A stretch of 64,000 bases of DNA from Olsenella porci (GCF_009695875.1 NZ_VUNC01000002.1:186001-250000), one strand, 5' to 3'. Numbered from the stretch's first letter, positions 8,303-17,597 are shown. A program made the numbers and translations. The notes: generated by a model not told the origin, from the letters alone.

Positions 8303-9148
8303 CTACTTCACCTCCTGCTTGCCGAGGTATGCCTCGATGACCCTCGGGTCGTTCTGGATCTCCTCGGGAGTGCCCTTTGCGATGATCTTGCCGTAGTCCA
8401 GCACGGCGACGACCTCGCACACGCCCATGACGAGCTTCATGTCGTGCTCGATCAGGAGCACCGCAAGGTGGAACTCGTCGCGGATCCTGAGGATGTTCTC
8501 CATCAGGTCCTCGGTCTCGTTGGGGTTCATGCCAGCAGCGGGCTCGTCGAGCAGCAGCACCTTGGGGTGCGTGCCGAGCGCTCGCAAAATCTCGAGGCGG
8601 CGCTGCTCGCCGTACGGGAGGTTGCCCGCCTTGGTGTTGGCGAACCTCTCCATGCCAAAGAAGCTCAGGAGCTCCATGGCCTGGTCGTGAAACTCCCGCT
8701 CCTGCTTCCAGTGCTTGGGAGTGCGGAAGATGTCGTCCACCAGGCGCGTGGACATGGAGTTGCCGAGACCCACCAAGACATTCTGCTCCACGGTCATCTG
8801 GCTGAAGAGGCGGATGTTCTGGAAGGTGCGTGCGATGCCCATCTTGTTGACCTGCACCATGCTCTTGCCCGCGGTGTCGATGCCGTCGAGCAGGATCGTG
8901 CCACGCGTGGGCTTGTACACGTTGGTGAGCAGGTTGAAGATCGTGGTCTTGCCCGCTCCGTTGGGGCCGATGATGCCGCTGATCTCGCTTCGGCCCATTG
9001 CGATGTTGAAGTCGTCGACGGCGGTGAGGCCACCGAAGTCGATACCCAGGTGCTCCGCCTGGAGGACGGGAATCGTACCCAGGTCCCTCTCGGGGATGAG
9101 GTTGGGGGACTCCATCTGAACCACGACGCCATGGCGGTTGTTAGGCAT
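8303..9148 (-). CDS. livG: Branched-chain amino-acid ABC transporter ATP-binding protein LivG
   Basis: LivG is the second ATPase of the Liv importer. The 281-residue protein has Walker A 'GPNGAGKTTIFNLLTN', the degenerate LivG signature 'LPYGEQRRLEILRALG' in place of LSGGQ, and Walker B 'VLLLDEPAAGMNPNE', all typical of LivG. An N-terminal extension of about 30 residues ('VVVQMESPNLIPERDLG') precedes the ABC core; an internal ATG in it could be the true start, but the ATG at 9148 overlaps the livM stop in the usual coupled way. It is flanked without gaps by livM and livF. Confidence 0.96.
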   Translation of the reverse strand: MPNNRHGVVVQMESPNLIPERDLGTIPVLQAEHLGIDFGGLTAVDDFNIAMGRSEISGIIGPNGAGKTTIFNLLTNVYKPTRGTILLDGIDTAGKSMVQVNKMGIARTFQNIRLFSQMTVEQNVLVGLGNSMSTRLVDDIFRTPKHWKQEREFHDQAMELLSFFGMERFANTKAGNLPYGEQRRLEILRALGTHPKVLLLDEPAAGMNPNETEDLMENILRIRDEFHLAVLLIEHDMKLVMGVCEVVAVLDYGKIIAKGTPEEIQNDPRVIEAYLGKQEVK

Positions 9149-10283
9149 TGGCCTCCACCTCCTCGCTCTTCTGCTTGGACTTCCCGCGGAACAGCTCGCC
9201 GTTGATGAGCTTCTCCAGGAAGTCGCCCATGGAGAAGTCGTAGGTGCCGAGCAGGCCCTGCGGGCGGAAGATCATGACCAGGATCAGGACCACGGCGTAG
9301 ACGACCATGCGGTAGTCCGCAAAGGCACGCAGCGCCTCGGGCAGAATGGTGAGGACCGTGGCGGAGAGGACCGAGCCCAGCATGGAGCCCATGCCGCCCA
9401 GGACGACCATGACCAGGATCTCGATGGACTTCATGAAACCGAACTTTGCGGGGGCCATGACGCCGATGCACCCGGCGTAGAGCGCTCCACCGACGCCGGC
9501 GAAGAAGGCGGACACCACGAAGGCGAGCGTCTTGTAGTAGGTGGTGTTGACGCCCGTGGCCTCGGCGGCGATCTCGTTGTCGCGGATGGCGAGGATGGCC
9601 CTGCCGTGGCGAGACTTCATCATGGTGTGAATCAGGAAGAGGACGATGCCCACCACGATGAAGGTGTTGAGGAAGTTGGTGTAGCTGGGGATGCCGGTGA
9701 GGCCCTTGGCACCGCCGGTGAGCTCGAAGCCCACCACGCCGTCGATGTTGAGCATCACCACGCGGATGATCTCGGCAAAGCCGAGTGTGATGATCGCCAG
9801 GTAGTCGCCCTTCAGGCGCAGTGCCGGGATGCCGATGATGAGGCCGCTCAGGCCCGCCATCAGGCCGCCGAACAGCACGCCCACGACGAAGAGCACCACC
9901 GCCATGGGTTCGCCCGTGACGAACGAGCGCATGTTGAGGTCGAAGACCGGCATCATGCGGATGATGAAGATAGCGCACGAGTAGCCACCCACCGACATGA
10001 AGCCGGCATGGCCAAGGGGCAGCTGCCCCAGGTAGCCCGTCGCCACGTTGAGCGAGACCGCCATGATGATGTAGATGCCGATCTGCTCGATGACCGTGGT
10101 CTGGTAGCGGCTGATAAAGTCGCCATCGATCAGCCCCTGCCCAATTGCGAGCATCGCCACAAAGAGGAGCGCGTTGATGATGTAGCGCTTCTTGGTGGAG
10201 AGGGTCTTTCGTCCACCGCCGTGCTTCGACGCCTTGGCGGTGACGTACGGCCGCTCCTGTCCCCCATTGAGTTCTTGGTCCAT
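9141..10283 (-). CDS. livM: Branched-chain amino-acid ABC transporter permease LivM
   Basis: LivM is one of the two membrane subunits of the Liv importer. The 380-residue protein begins with about 35 polar residues, then multiple hydrophobic segments, and shows the LivM signatures 'GYLGQLPLGHAGFMSVGGY' and 'AIRDNEIAAEATGVNTTYYK' (the coupling loop), and 'FRPQGLLG' near the end. The C-terminal tail is charged (GKSKQKSEEVEANA). The stop overlaps the livG start by 3 bases within an 8-bp shared span. livH is 10 bp upstream, so the operon order is livK-H-M-G-F. Confidence 0.96.
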   Translation of the reverse strand: MDQELNGGQERPYVTAKASKHGGGRKTLSTKKRYIINALLFVAMLAIGQGLIDGDFISRYQTTVIEQIGIYIIMAVSLNVATGYLGQLPLGHAGFMSVGGYSCAIFIIRMMPVFDLNMRSFVTGEPMAVVLFVVGVLFGGLMAGLSGLIIGIPALRLKGDYLAIITLGFAEIIRVVMLNIDGVVGFELTGGAKGLTGIPSYTNFLNTFIVVGIVLFLIHTMMKSRHGRAILAIRDNEIAAEATGVNTTYYKTLAFVVSAFFAGVGGALYAGCIGVMAPAKFGFMKSIEILVMVVLGGMGSMLGSVLSATVLTILPEALRAFADYRMVVYAVVLILVMIFRPQGLLGTYDFSMGDFLEKLINGELFRGKSKQKSEEVEANA

Positions 10284-10293
10284 CGTGCCTCCC

Positions 10294-11169
10294 CTAAACC
10301 TTCTCGTTCATGGTGCGCCCGAGGATGCCCGTGGGCTTCACGATCAGAACGATGATGAGCAGAAGGAACACCACGGCGTCGCGCCAGACGGAGAAGCCCA
10401 TGGCGGACACGAAGACCTCGGCGAAGCCAACCAGCAAGCCGCCGATCACGGCTCCGGGGATTGAGCCGATGCCACCAAGGACCGCGGCGACGAACGCCTT
10501 GGTGCCCAGCATGATGCCCATGGTGGGCGTGGCCTGGGTGTAGGCCATGCTGTAGAGCACGGCGCCGATGCCCGCGAGCGCGGAGCCCACCGCAAAGGTG
10601 AACGAGATGGTGTTGTTGACGTTGATGCCCATCAGACGGGCTGCGCCCATGTCCTCCGAGACGGCGCGCATGGCCTTGCCGAACTTGGTCTTCTGCACCA
10701 GGAGCGTGAGGATGATGGTCGAGACAGCCGTCACCACGACGGTGAGGATGGCGACACCGTTGAAGGTTGCCCCGCCAACCTGCGGGTTGGGCAGGTTAAA
10801 GTAGGTCGGGACGACCTTTGCGTCCGCGCCAAACACCAGCTGCGCGCCGTTCTCGAGGAAGTACGAAACGCCGATGGCCGTGATTAGGACCGAGAGGCGC
10901 GGTGCGTTCCTCAGCGGCGCGTAGGCGACCTTGTCAATGAGGACGCCCAGGACCGTGCACCCCACAACGGAGAGGATGATCGCAAGGACGGGCGACATGC
11001 CCAGCTGAGCCATCACGATCCAGGATATGTACGCGCCGACCATGATGATGTCGCCGTGTGCGAAGTTGAGCAGCAGGATGATGCCGTACACCATCGTGTA
11101 GCCCAGTGCGACGAGCGCGTAGATGCTGCCCAGCTGCAAGCCGTTGAGCACCTGCGTCAAGAACGTCAT
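10294..11169 (-). CDS. livH: Branched-chain amino-acid ABC transporter permease LivH
   Basis: LivH is the partner permease of LivM. The 291-residue protein has 'LQLGSIYALVALGYTMVYG' with 'LLNFAHGDIIMVGAY', the defining LivH N-terminal signature, and 'AVLGGIGSIPGAVIGG' toward the C-terminus, with about eight hydrophobic segments. I start it at the ATG at 11169, which has GGAAG 7-8 bases upstream; a GTG at 11178 would place the ribosome site inside the gene. It is separated from livK by 123 bp that hold a perfect 12-bp inverted repeat, which probably lets livK be made in excess over the membrane subunits (inference). Confidence 0.96.
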   Translation of the reverse strand: MTFLTQVLNGLQLGSIYALVALGYTMVYGIILLLNFAHGDIIMVGAYISWIVMAQLGMSPVLAIILSVVGCTVLGVLIDKVAYAPLRNAPRLSVLITAIGVSYFLENGAQLVFGADAKVVPTYFNLPNPQVGGATFNGVAILTVVVTAVSTIILTLLVQKTKFGKAMRAVSEDMGAARLMGINVNNTISFTFAVGSALAGIGAVLYSMAYTQATPTMGIMLGTKAFVAAVLGGIGSIPGAVIGGLLVGFAEVFVSAMGFSVWRDAVVFLLLIIVLIVKPTGILGRTMNEKV

Positions 11170-11227
11170 GGCACACACTTCCTTTCTTCGTCTTGCGGGG
11201 GCGCGTGCTAGATACCCCCTATGCGCA

Positions 11228-11263
11228 AGGGCGCCGGGGAGACTCTCGCGCCCCCGGCGCCCT
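11228..11263 (-). terminator. Perfect 12-bp hairpin between livK and livH
   Basis: AGGGCGCCGGGG / CCCCGGCGCCCT with a 12-base loop sits 29 bp after the livK stop and 58 bp before livH. No U-tract follows on the minus strand, so it may be a partial terminator or a 3'-end stabiliser of livK mRNA. Confidence 0.6.
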
Positions 11264-11292
11264 AGGGCATTCCTACTTTGAGAGTGCCACCA

Positions 11293-12498
11293 CTAGCTGG
11301 CCTCGATGGTGTCGAACACGCTCTCCTTGCCATCCTTGAAGGTGATGACCAGGGTCGGCTTCACGGGGTCGCCGGTGCCGTCGTACTTGATGGTGCCCGT
11401 GACGCCGTCGACGGAGCCGGACGAAATGGCGTCGATGATGGCCTGCTTGTAGTCGTCGTCGGAGGGCTTGTACTTGCCGTCCTTCTCGACCTGCTCGATG
11501 GCGGTCATAACGACCATGGCGGCGTCGTAGCCCAGCGCGCAGAAGTTGGAGGGGTCTGCGTTGTACTCGGCCTTGTAGTCCTTGATGAACTGCTGGACCT
11601 TCTCGTCGTCGTTGTTGACGGTGAAGGAGCAGTCATAGTAGCAACCCTCAAGGTCGGCGGCGCTGGCATAGTCCTGGTCTCCGCCCACGATGTTGGACCA
11701 GCCATCGGCACCAAGGAAGACGCCCTTGTAGCCCAGCTGACGGGCCTGGGTCACGATCTTGCCGTCGTCCTGGTAGTAGTTGGGGCAGAAGATGCAATCG
11801 GGGTTGCCGGAGATGATCGTGGTCAGCTGCGCCTTGAAGTCGGTGTCGCCGGCGGAGTAGCCCTGCGGGTCAGCGACGGACGAAAGGCCCTTGGACTTGG
11901 CCTCCTTGACGAAGGCATCCTTGACGCCGACCTCGTAGTCTCCGCCGGAGTTGAAGATGGCACCGTAGGTCTTGTAACCCTGCTTGGCCGCGAAGTCGGC
12001 CATGAGCTTGCCCTGGTAGGGGTCGGTGATACAGGCGCGGAAGGCATTCTTGCCGTACTTGATGAAGTCGGCTGCGGTCGCGGACGCCGAGACCAGCGGC
12101 ATGTTGTCGTTCACGGACGCCTGCGCCACAGCGATGGATGGGGTGGAGGTCACGTCGCCGATGATGGCGACGACGCCATCCTCGACCATCTTGTCGTAGA
12201 CGTTCTTGGCCTCGGTGGCGTCACCCTTCTCGTCCTGGGTGTCGAGGTCGATCTTCTTGTTGTTGATGCCGCCCTTGTCGTTGAGCTGCTTCACGTAGAG
12301 CTGAGCGCCGTTGCGGACCGCGAGGCCGTACTGAGCCACGTCACCGGAGTAGGGGCCCATCAGGCCGACCTTGATGCTGGAGTCGTCGCTAGAGGAGGAC
12401 CCACCACCGCAGGCGGTTAGAATGGATGCACCACCCAGACCCGCAGCAGCGATGCCACTCAGCTTGACGAAGTTACGCCTGCTCATAGCGTTTGCCAT
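11293..12498 (-). CDS. livK: Branched-chain amino-acid binding lipoprotein LivK
   Basis: LivK-type periplasmic-binding protein (Peripla_BP_6 family), the extracellular lipid-anchored receptor of the Liv importer. The N-terminus 'MSRRNFVKLSGIAAAG' has a twin-arginine pattern and is followed by lipobox 'LTAC', so it is probably exported folded and lipidated at C30, then a GGGSSSS linker. The mature part 'IKVGLMGPYSGDVAQYGLAV' and 'GKLMADFAAKQGYKTYGAIF' fits the family. The ATG at 12498 has GGAGGG 7 bases upstream; the ATG four codons in is the only alternative. It is the first gene of livKHMGF. The 219 bp upstream hold no promoter I can call with confidence. Confidence 0.95.
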   Translation of the reverse strand: MANAMSRRNFVKLSGIAAAGLGGASILTACGGGSSSSDDSSIKVGLMGPYSGDVAQYGLAVRNGAQLYVKQLNDKGGINNKKIDLDTQDEKGDATEAKNVYDKMVEDGVVAIIGDVTSTPSIAVAQASVNDNMPLVSASATAADFIKYGKNAFRACITDPYQGKLMADFAAKQGYKTYGAIFNSGGDYEVGVKDAFVKEAKSKGLSSVADPQGYSAGDTDFKAQLTTIISGNPDCIFCPNYYQDDGKIVTQARQLGYKGVFLGADGWSNIVGGDQDYASAADLEGCYYDCSFTVNNDDEKVQQFIKDYKAEYNADPSNFCALGYDAAMVVMTAIEQVEKDGKYKPSDDDYKQAIIDAISSGSVDGVTGTIKYDGTGDPVKPTLVITFKDGKESVFDTIEAS

Positions 12499-12717
12499 TG
12501 TTCACCCTCCCTGGGCTAGACTTCCTGGGCCGCCCCGTGGCGACCTCTCAACGGGTACTCTAGACGCAAGCTGAAGGGCGTGCCCTCAGAACGGGCATCG
12601 TTTTCAAGCTCGTAACACATTCGACAACTTTTTATGATGTTGCCTCATCTGGCGTTTTGACGTGCCATTTCTTCCACAATCAATACCAGGCCGCAAGCTT
12701 CCGGGCAATAAATGATT

Positions 12718-13194
12718 TCATCGCCTCGTAATCTTGGAGATGACGAGCGACAAGGCCGCTCCAAACGCCACGCCACTGAGGTCCAACAGGACGTCGGTGA
12801 CCCGTCCGCTCCTGCCAGGCACGAACAGCTGGATCGTCTCGTCCACCACGGGGACCAGGCACACGAGCAGGACTATGAGCCGGGTCGCGGCGCGCGACCT
12901 GGTCCTCATCGCATTGGAGAGACGCCACCCAAAGATTCCCAGGACGGCGTACTCAATGAAGTGCGCCATCTTGCGCACCAGGAAGGTGCGGTCGCTCCAG
13001 CTGGTAACGCCCATGGCACCCAGCAGGTCCATGATTGGTTTGAGGCGAGCGAAGAAGTCACTCTCGCCCGAGGAGGCGGTCCCGTCCCTCAGAGAGTGCC
13101 CCCAGATGAAGGCCATCCACAGGCACAGGACCAGGGCTCGGAGCGAAACTGATGGCTTTCCGCCCGCCTTGCCCCCGCGCCTCTCAAACGGCAT
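12718..13194 (-). CDS. VanZ-like family membrane protein
   Basis: This 158-residue integral membrane protein belongs to the VanZ-like family: 'WMAFIWGHSLRDGTASSGES', 'VRKMAHFIEYAVLG' and 'DETIQLFVPGRSGRVTDVLLDLSG' are the three conserved blocks, including the histidine and the DExxQ motif. Four hydrophobic segments are seen. Family members include teicoplanin-resistance VanZ, but most have no known role and there are no van genes here, so no resistance function should be assumed. It starts 3 bp after the stop of the 537-residue repeat protein upstream and is probably co-translated with it. The C-terminus is short and basic (ISKITRR). Confidence 0.88.
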   Translation of the reverse strand: MPFERRGGKAGGKPSVSLRALVLCLWMAFIWGHSLRDGTASSGESDFFARLKPIMDLLGAMGVTSWSDRTFLVRKMAHFIEYAVLGIFGWRLSNAMRTRSRAATRLIVLLVCLVPVVDETIQLFVPGRSGRVTDVLLDLSGVAFGAALSLVISKITRR

Positions 13195-13197
13195 GGG

Positions 13198-14811
13198 TTA
13201 GGCCTCCCTAACGGAGCCGGCCATGTGCTTGGGGCTGCCCTCGCGACCCTCGCGCCTGCGACGCGCGAGCCTCGCGAGCTTGTTGGTCCCCTCGGTCGAC
13301 TGACTGCCCCCCTCGATCACGCGGAGGTAGTCGCGCGACGACTTGCGCGCGGCCTGCGAACGGTTGTGCGAGAACTCGTCGTCGATCAGGTAATCCACGT
13401 ACGTCTCGGTGTCCACGACCTCGGGGTGCCCGGCGGGGGCACGGAAGGGAATGAAGCTCGTGGGGCCCTCCAGGCCCTCGGGGTCGTCGATGGTCTCGAT
13501 GCCGCCGATAGCGTCGCCGGCGAAGGGGGTCGCGGGCGTCATCTGCTCGAGCCTCTCCCCCATTGCGGAGAGCGCCTGCTCCCACATGTCATCGTGGTCG
13601 AGCTCGCTCGCCGAGCGCTTGGCGGGAAACATCCCCTGGTCGACCTCGGCGACGCTCTGGGCGATCACCGCGGCGCGCGCCTTTGCTGCGGGATTGGGAC
13701 GGGGCGAGGGAACGACCCCGCGATGCGTGGGCTTGGGAGAGACGTCGCCCATCCAGCGCGGAACGTGCAGGCTCTGAGTGTCGTCCAGCTCGTCGCTGGC
13801 GACCTGCGCGGCCGGCTTGCCGCCCACGTACACCACAGAGTCGCCCAGGCGGGCGTTCCACCAGCCGGTCCCCACGTCCCCCACGGTGCCGTCGGCGCGC
13901 TCGATCACGGGGAGGTCCTCAAACGGGTCGCGGTCAAAGCGCTCCGCGAGCACCTCGCGGACCCCCCGCGCCCGCTGCGCCATGCGCTCAAGGAAGTTCT
14001 CGCGCCTCACGTAGTTCTGAGCAACGTCCTCGTAGTCGCTCGAAGCGTGCGAGGGGTGGTCGGCGTCGAAGACCTGGGGAAGCTGTCGCAGGCGCAGCCG
14101 TGCCGTCGAGGCGGCGGAGTCGTCGGTGAGGTCCTCCTCGCTCGACACCCCCGCAGGGGCAGCCTGTGCCTCGGGCACCTCGGGTTCCTGGATTGCGTCC
14201 AGCGGCTCGAGCACGCCGGTGACCTGGGACTCGGATGCGTCCGCCAGCGGATGGAACGCCCCGGTGGCCTGGGGTTCGAGGGTCTCCCCCAGCTCCCTCT
14301 CGTCGTCTGACATTTGGGAGAAGAGCGCCTCTCCCCCGTCGCCCTCGGTCGCCTCGCCGTCGGCGGGTTCAAGCTGTCCGGAGAGGTCCGAGGCGTCGGC
14401 ATCGATGGCCGACCCCCAGGGGATTGAGGGAGCGGGCTCACCGGGCTTGCGGAAGTGCCTCCCCCGGTACTCGGGCTCGGCGCTCGCGATGGGCTCTAGG
14501 CGGTTGGTCACGTCCAGGGAGTCGTCGTCCAGGTCGCCAATCGCCGCGGACTCCTCGTTCGAGGCCACGGCCTCATCGGCGGCGATGGCACCCTCCCCCA
14601 CGCCTGCATTCCTGCGAGCGGAGGCAGCCTGATAGGCACGGGTGACCGCAATGCCGGTGACGACGCCGATTCCAAACGGGACAATCACGGAGAGGGGCGA
14701 TCCACCGTCCGCGCCATCAGCCGTGGCAGCAAAGGCGGTCGCCGGGCATGCGAAGGCAGCGGCACCGAGGAGCCCAGCCAGGATTGCCGGATTGCTCTTC
14801 TCAACTGCCAT
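13198..14811 (-). CDS. Acidic, repeat-bearing membrane protein of unknown function
   Basis: I do not recognise a family. The 537-residue product starts with a hydrophobic signal-like segment (AILAGLLGAAAFACPATAFAA) and a second one (SVIVPFGIGVVTGIAVTRAY), giving either a signal peptide plus one membrane anchor or a two-span hairpin. The rest is acidic and low in complexity, with four copies of a short motif ending in LEP: 'DVTNRLEP', 'DLSGQLEP', 'ELGETLEP', 'QVTGVLEP', and a variant 'QATGAFHP', all within residues ~95-215. The C-terminal third is more ordered-looking and ends in a basic stretch (LARLARRRREGREG). GGAGGAG precedes the ATG. The VanZ-like gene follows 3 bp later. Possible roles in envelope organisation are guesswork. 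Confidence 0.8.
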   Translation of the reverse strand: MAVEKSNPAILAGLLGAAAFACPATAFAATADGADGGSPLSVIVPFGIGVVTGIAVTRAYQAASARRNAGVGEGAIAADEAVASNEESAAIGDLDDDSLDVTNRLEPIASAEPEYRGRHFRKPGEPAPSIPWGSAIDADASDLSGQLEPADGEATEGDGGEALFSQMSDDERELGETLEPQATGAFHPLADASESQVTGVLEPLDAIQEPEVPEAQAAPAGVSSEEDLTDDSAASTARLRLRQLPQVFDADHPSHASSDYEDVAQNYVRRENFLERMAQRARGVREVLAERFDRDPFEDLPVIERADGTVGDVGTGWWNARLGDSVVYVGGKPAAQVASDELDDTQSLHVPRWMGDVSPKPTHRGVVPSPRPNPAAKARAAVIAQSVAEVDQGMFPAKRSASELDHDDMWEQALSAMGERLEQMTPATPFAGDAIGGIETIDDPEGLEGPTSFIPFRAPAGHPEVVDTETYVDYLIDDEFSHNRSQAARKSSRDYLRVIEGGSQSTEGTNKLARLARRRREGREGSPKHMAGSVREA

Positions 14812-15223
14812 GAAACTCTCCTCCGCTTAGACGCCGAGCGCAAGACGACCACTCTTGGAGAGGAGAAGACAGCACCGGGACCCAGGGGCTCCCGGTTGGC
14901 GACAACGGCTTGCTTCGTCTCTGCTTCGTGTACCGTCGTGATATGCGCTTGGGAGCAACCTCCCAGACGCTACCTATGATACCGAGCAATTTCATGGATT
15001 CAAGCCAGATGAGGGGTTTGACTCTCGCTGTGGGCGTCGCTTGCATGGCAGGAACACGTTCTTGCACATGTACCTCGTGGCGCCCGACATATCGAGGTTC
15101 GAGACGTCGATGCTCTTGAGAGGCACCTCAAAGACATCTCCGTAGAAGGTGTCCAGGATGAACAGAGAAGACGAATCCGCAGGTGCCACCCCACCGCGGG
15201 AAATCATCGTAAGGCGGGGAATG
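14812..15223. other. Gene-poor gap between the repeat protein and rho
   Basis: About 410 bp with no convincing gene. A minus-strand reading frame at 14992-15207 contains 'LKSIDVSNLDMSGATRYM', which loosely recalls a BspA-type (DUF285) leucine-rich repeat and could be a decayed fragment. The promoter of the 537-residue protein gene should lie in the lower part, but I cannot point to it. Confidence 0.4.
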
Positions 15224-15264
15224 TATGAAAACGGCGCCCGAGGGATAGCCCCCCGGGCGCCCGT
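15224..15264 (-). terminator. Intrinsic terminator of rho
   Basis: Read on the minus strand: ACGGGCGCCCG, loop, CGGGCGCCGT (one bulge) followed by TTTTCAT. It begins 25 bp after the rho stop. Confidence 0.85.
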
Positions 15265-15288
15265 TGCGAGCAGGACTTTGGGACGTTC

Positions 15289-17310
15289 CTACGACACGTA
15301 GTCGGACATCTGCGCCTTCTTGGCGGAGCGAATCAGGAACTCCGCGTTGTCGTTGGTCGCTCGCAGGCCCTTGACCAAGGCCGTCGCGGCGCGCTCGGTG
15401 TTGTTCATGTTTGCCAGAACGCGACGGATGCCCCACACGAAAGGCTGCAGCTCCGGGTCGAGGAGGAGCTCCTCGTTGCGCGTTCCGGAAGCGATCGGGT
15501 CGATGGCAGGGTAAATCCTGCGGTCGGCGAGGTCGCGGTCGAGCTTGAGCTCCATGTTGCCCGTGCCCTTGAACTCCTCGAAGATGACCTCGTCCATCTT
15601 GGACCCCGTGTCAACGAGCGCGGACGCCAGGATGGTGAGCGAGCCGCCGCCCTCGATGTTCCTCGCGGCACCCAGGAACTTCTTGGGCGGGTACAACGCC
15701 GCGGAGTCTACGCCGCCGGAGAGGATTCTGCCACTGGCGGGCATCGCAAGGTTGTACGCCCTCGCCAGTCGCGTGATGGAGTCCAGGACCACGACCACGT
15801 CCTCGCCCATCTCCACCAGACGCTTGGCGTGCTCGATCACGAGCTCGGAGACCGCGGTGTGGTTGCTCGCCGGCATGTCGAACGTGGAGGCCACCACGGT
15901 CCCGCGGATGGAGCGCTCCATGTCGGTGACCTCCTCGGGGCGCTCGTCCACGAGCAGGCAGAACAGATGCACCTCGGGGTTGTTGGCAGTGATGGACTGG
16001 CAGATCTTCTTGAGCACGGTCGTCTTGCCCGCCTTGGGGGGTGAAACGATCAGGCCACGCTGGCCCTTGCCGATGGGCGCGACCAGGTCGATGGCACGGC
16101 CGGTGATGGAGTCCCTGCCGTGCTCCATAATCAGGCGCTCGTTGGGGAAGATGGGCGTGAGGTCGCGGAAGCGCGGCCTGCCGCGCATCTCCTCGGGGGG
16201 ACGGCCGTTGATGCTGTCAATGTGGTGCAGCGGTGGGTACTTGCTGTTGTTGCGCGCGGGTGAGACGGAGCCCTTCACCTCGTCGCCCGGACGAAGGCCG
16301 TACTGCCTGATGAGCTGCTGGTGCACGAAGGCGTCGCCATCGCCCGCCATGTAGTTGCCCGTGCGGAGGAAGCCATAGCCCTCGTTCTGCATCTCGAGGA
16401 TGCCCTGCACCGGCCTAAAGCCCTCGGCGAGCGCCGCGGCCTCGTACACCGCCTCAGCCAGGTCCTTCTTGCGCACGCCCACGTAGGGGATGCCCAGGGA
16501 CTGGGCCTTCTCGCGCAGCTCGGCAACCTTCATGAGCGAGACCTCGTCGCGCGTCAGGCTGGGCTCCACCTGCTGTTCCTGGCGGCGGTCCCTGCGGTTG
16601 CGACGGCGATTGGAGTTGCGGCTGCCACCGTTGCCGTAGGTACCGTTGCCGCCGTTGCGTGCGGACTGCTGCCCCTCGTGGCTGCCCTGGCGGTCGTTGC
16701 CCTGCTGACGACCCCTGCGACGGCGCTGCTGGTGATCCTCGCCGTGCCGCTGCTGCTGGTCGCCCTCCTGCTCGCCCGCATCACTTTTGGCGGCATCCGC
16801 CTCGGCAAGCGTTGCCGCGGGGGCGCCCAGCACGCGCTGCCCAGCCTCGTCCTGCGCCTTCGCGGCATCCGTGGGACTGTCGCCCTCCTCGGTTGCCTGC
16901 GGGACGTCGGCAGGTACCTCCTCGGCGGGCTTAACTTTGCGGGGGCGACCACGGCGACGTTTGGGCCTCTCGGCCGCAGGCGCCTCCTCGGTGGAATTCG
17001 AGCCGCCCTCGTTGGCTGCGCGTTCAGCCTTGGGAGTCTCCTCCGAAACTTGGGGCTGAGGTGCCTCGCCCTGCTCGGGGGCATCCTCCGCCACCTTCAC
17101 CTTGCGGGGGCGACCGCGACGGCGCTTGGGCTTCTCCTCCACGGTGGCCTCGGATGCCGTCGCGGGCTGAAGCTGCAGCTCAGCCTGCTCCGGGGTGCCC
17201 TCCTCGCCCTTCTTGGCGGCCGACTTGCGCGTGGTGCGCCTACGACGCGGCTTGGGGGCCTCCTCAGACTGCGTGGGCTCCGAGCTCTCTTCCTGGTTGT
17301 CTTCTGCCAT
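15289..17310 (-). CDS. rho: Transcription termination factor Rho with long N-terminal extension
   Basis: Rho is a hexameric RNA-dependent ATPase that ends transcription. The C-terminal ~420 residues are canonical: an N-terminal SAP-like helical part ('[15 protein letters not shown]'), the cold-shock-like RNA site ('[18 protein letters not shown]'), Walker A '[13 protein letters not shown]' and '[13 protein letters not shown]'. Before this are about 245 extra residues rich in E, A, K and R, including two copies of '[12 protein letters not shown]' (AT-hook-like GRPRK) and a Q/N/G/R-rich stretch; such inserts are known in actinobacterial Rho and may add RNA or DNA contacts. Total 673 residues against about 420 in E. 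coli. ATG at 17310 has AAAGG upstream; a TTG one codon earlier is possible. Confidence 0.97.
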   Translation of the reverse strand: MAEDNQEESSEPTQSEEAPKPRRRRTTRKSAAKKGEEGTPEQAELQLQPATASEATVEEKPKRRRGRPRKVKVAEDAPEQGEAPQPQVSEETPKAERAANEGGSNSTEEAPAAERPKRRRGRPRKVKPAEEVPADVPQATEEGDSPTDAAKAQDEAGQRVLGAPAATLAEADAAKSDAGEQEGDQQQRHGEDHQQRRRRGRQQGNDRQGSHEGQQSARNGGNGTYGNGGSRNSNRRRNRRDRRQEQQVEPSLTRDEVSLMKVAELREKAQSLGIPYVGVRKKDLAEAVYEAAALAEGFRPVQGILEMQNEGYGFLRTGNYMAGDGDAFVHQQLIRQYGLRPGDEVKGSVSPARNNSKYPPLHHIDSINGRPPEEMRGRPRFRDLTPIFPNERLIMEHGRDSITGRAIDLVAPIGKGQRGLIVSPPKAGKTTVLKKICQSITANNPEVHLFCLLVDERPEEVTDMERSIRGTVVASTFDMPASNHTAVSELVIEHAKRLVEMGEDVVVVLDSITRLARAYNLAMPASGRILSGGVDSAALYPPKKFLGAARNIEGGGSLTILASALVDTGSKMDEVIFEEFKGTGNMELKLDRDLADRRIYPAIDPIASGTRNEELLLDPELQPFVWGIRRVLANMNNTERAATALVKGLRATNDNAEFLIRSAKKAQMSDYVS

Positions 17311-17484
17311 CAAGGCTACCTTTCTTGCGCCAGGCGGCTTCTATCCGCCGCCAGGTCCAAAGTTGTTCTCATATGGGGAGAGGTGCGACTTCCCGTGCCA
17401 CAAAACGGCATTTACAAGGGTGTGATGTCACGCTGGAATGGCAATGCCAGACTCACATGCGTCGCGGCCTCGCGCAACGAGCCG

Positions 17485-17513
17485 AATATAGCATAACCAC
17501 GTCGCAATGCCAG
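17485..17513 (-). promoter_or_regulatory. Probable rho promoter (extended -10)
   Basis: On the minus strand CTGGCA (-35-like, 17508-17513), a 17-bp spacer and TATATT (17485-17490) preceded by TGC, an extended -10. The leader would be about 170 nt, long enough for Rho autoregulation as known in other bacteria. Confidence 0.5.
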
Positions 17514-17523
17514 CATGCGACAT

Positions 17524-17570
17524 GAAAAATCGCCCGATCCCGCGGCCAAAGGCTGGATTTCGGACGATTT
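17524..17570 (-). terminator. Intrinsic terminator of the dual-MarR gene
   Basis: Minus strand: AAATCGTCCGA, loop, TCGGGCGATTTTTC, an 11-bp stem with one mismatch and a U-tract of five. It lies 28 bp after the stop. Confidence 0.8.
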
Positions 17571-17597
17571 GCATTCATTCCTTTGCGTTGGAAGTGG

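Noticed and set aside
12718-13194. Glycopeptide-resistance function for the VanZ-like gene
   Set aside because: VanZ-like proteins are common and mostly unrelated to resistance; no vanHAX genes are present.
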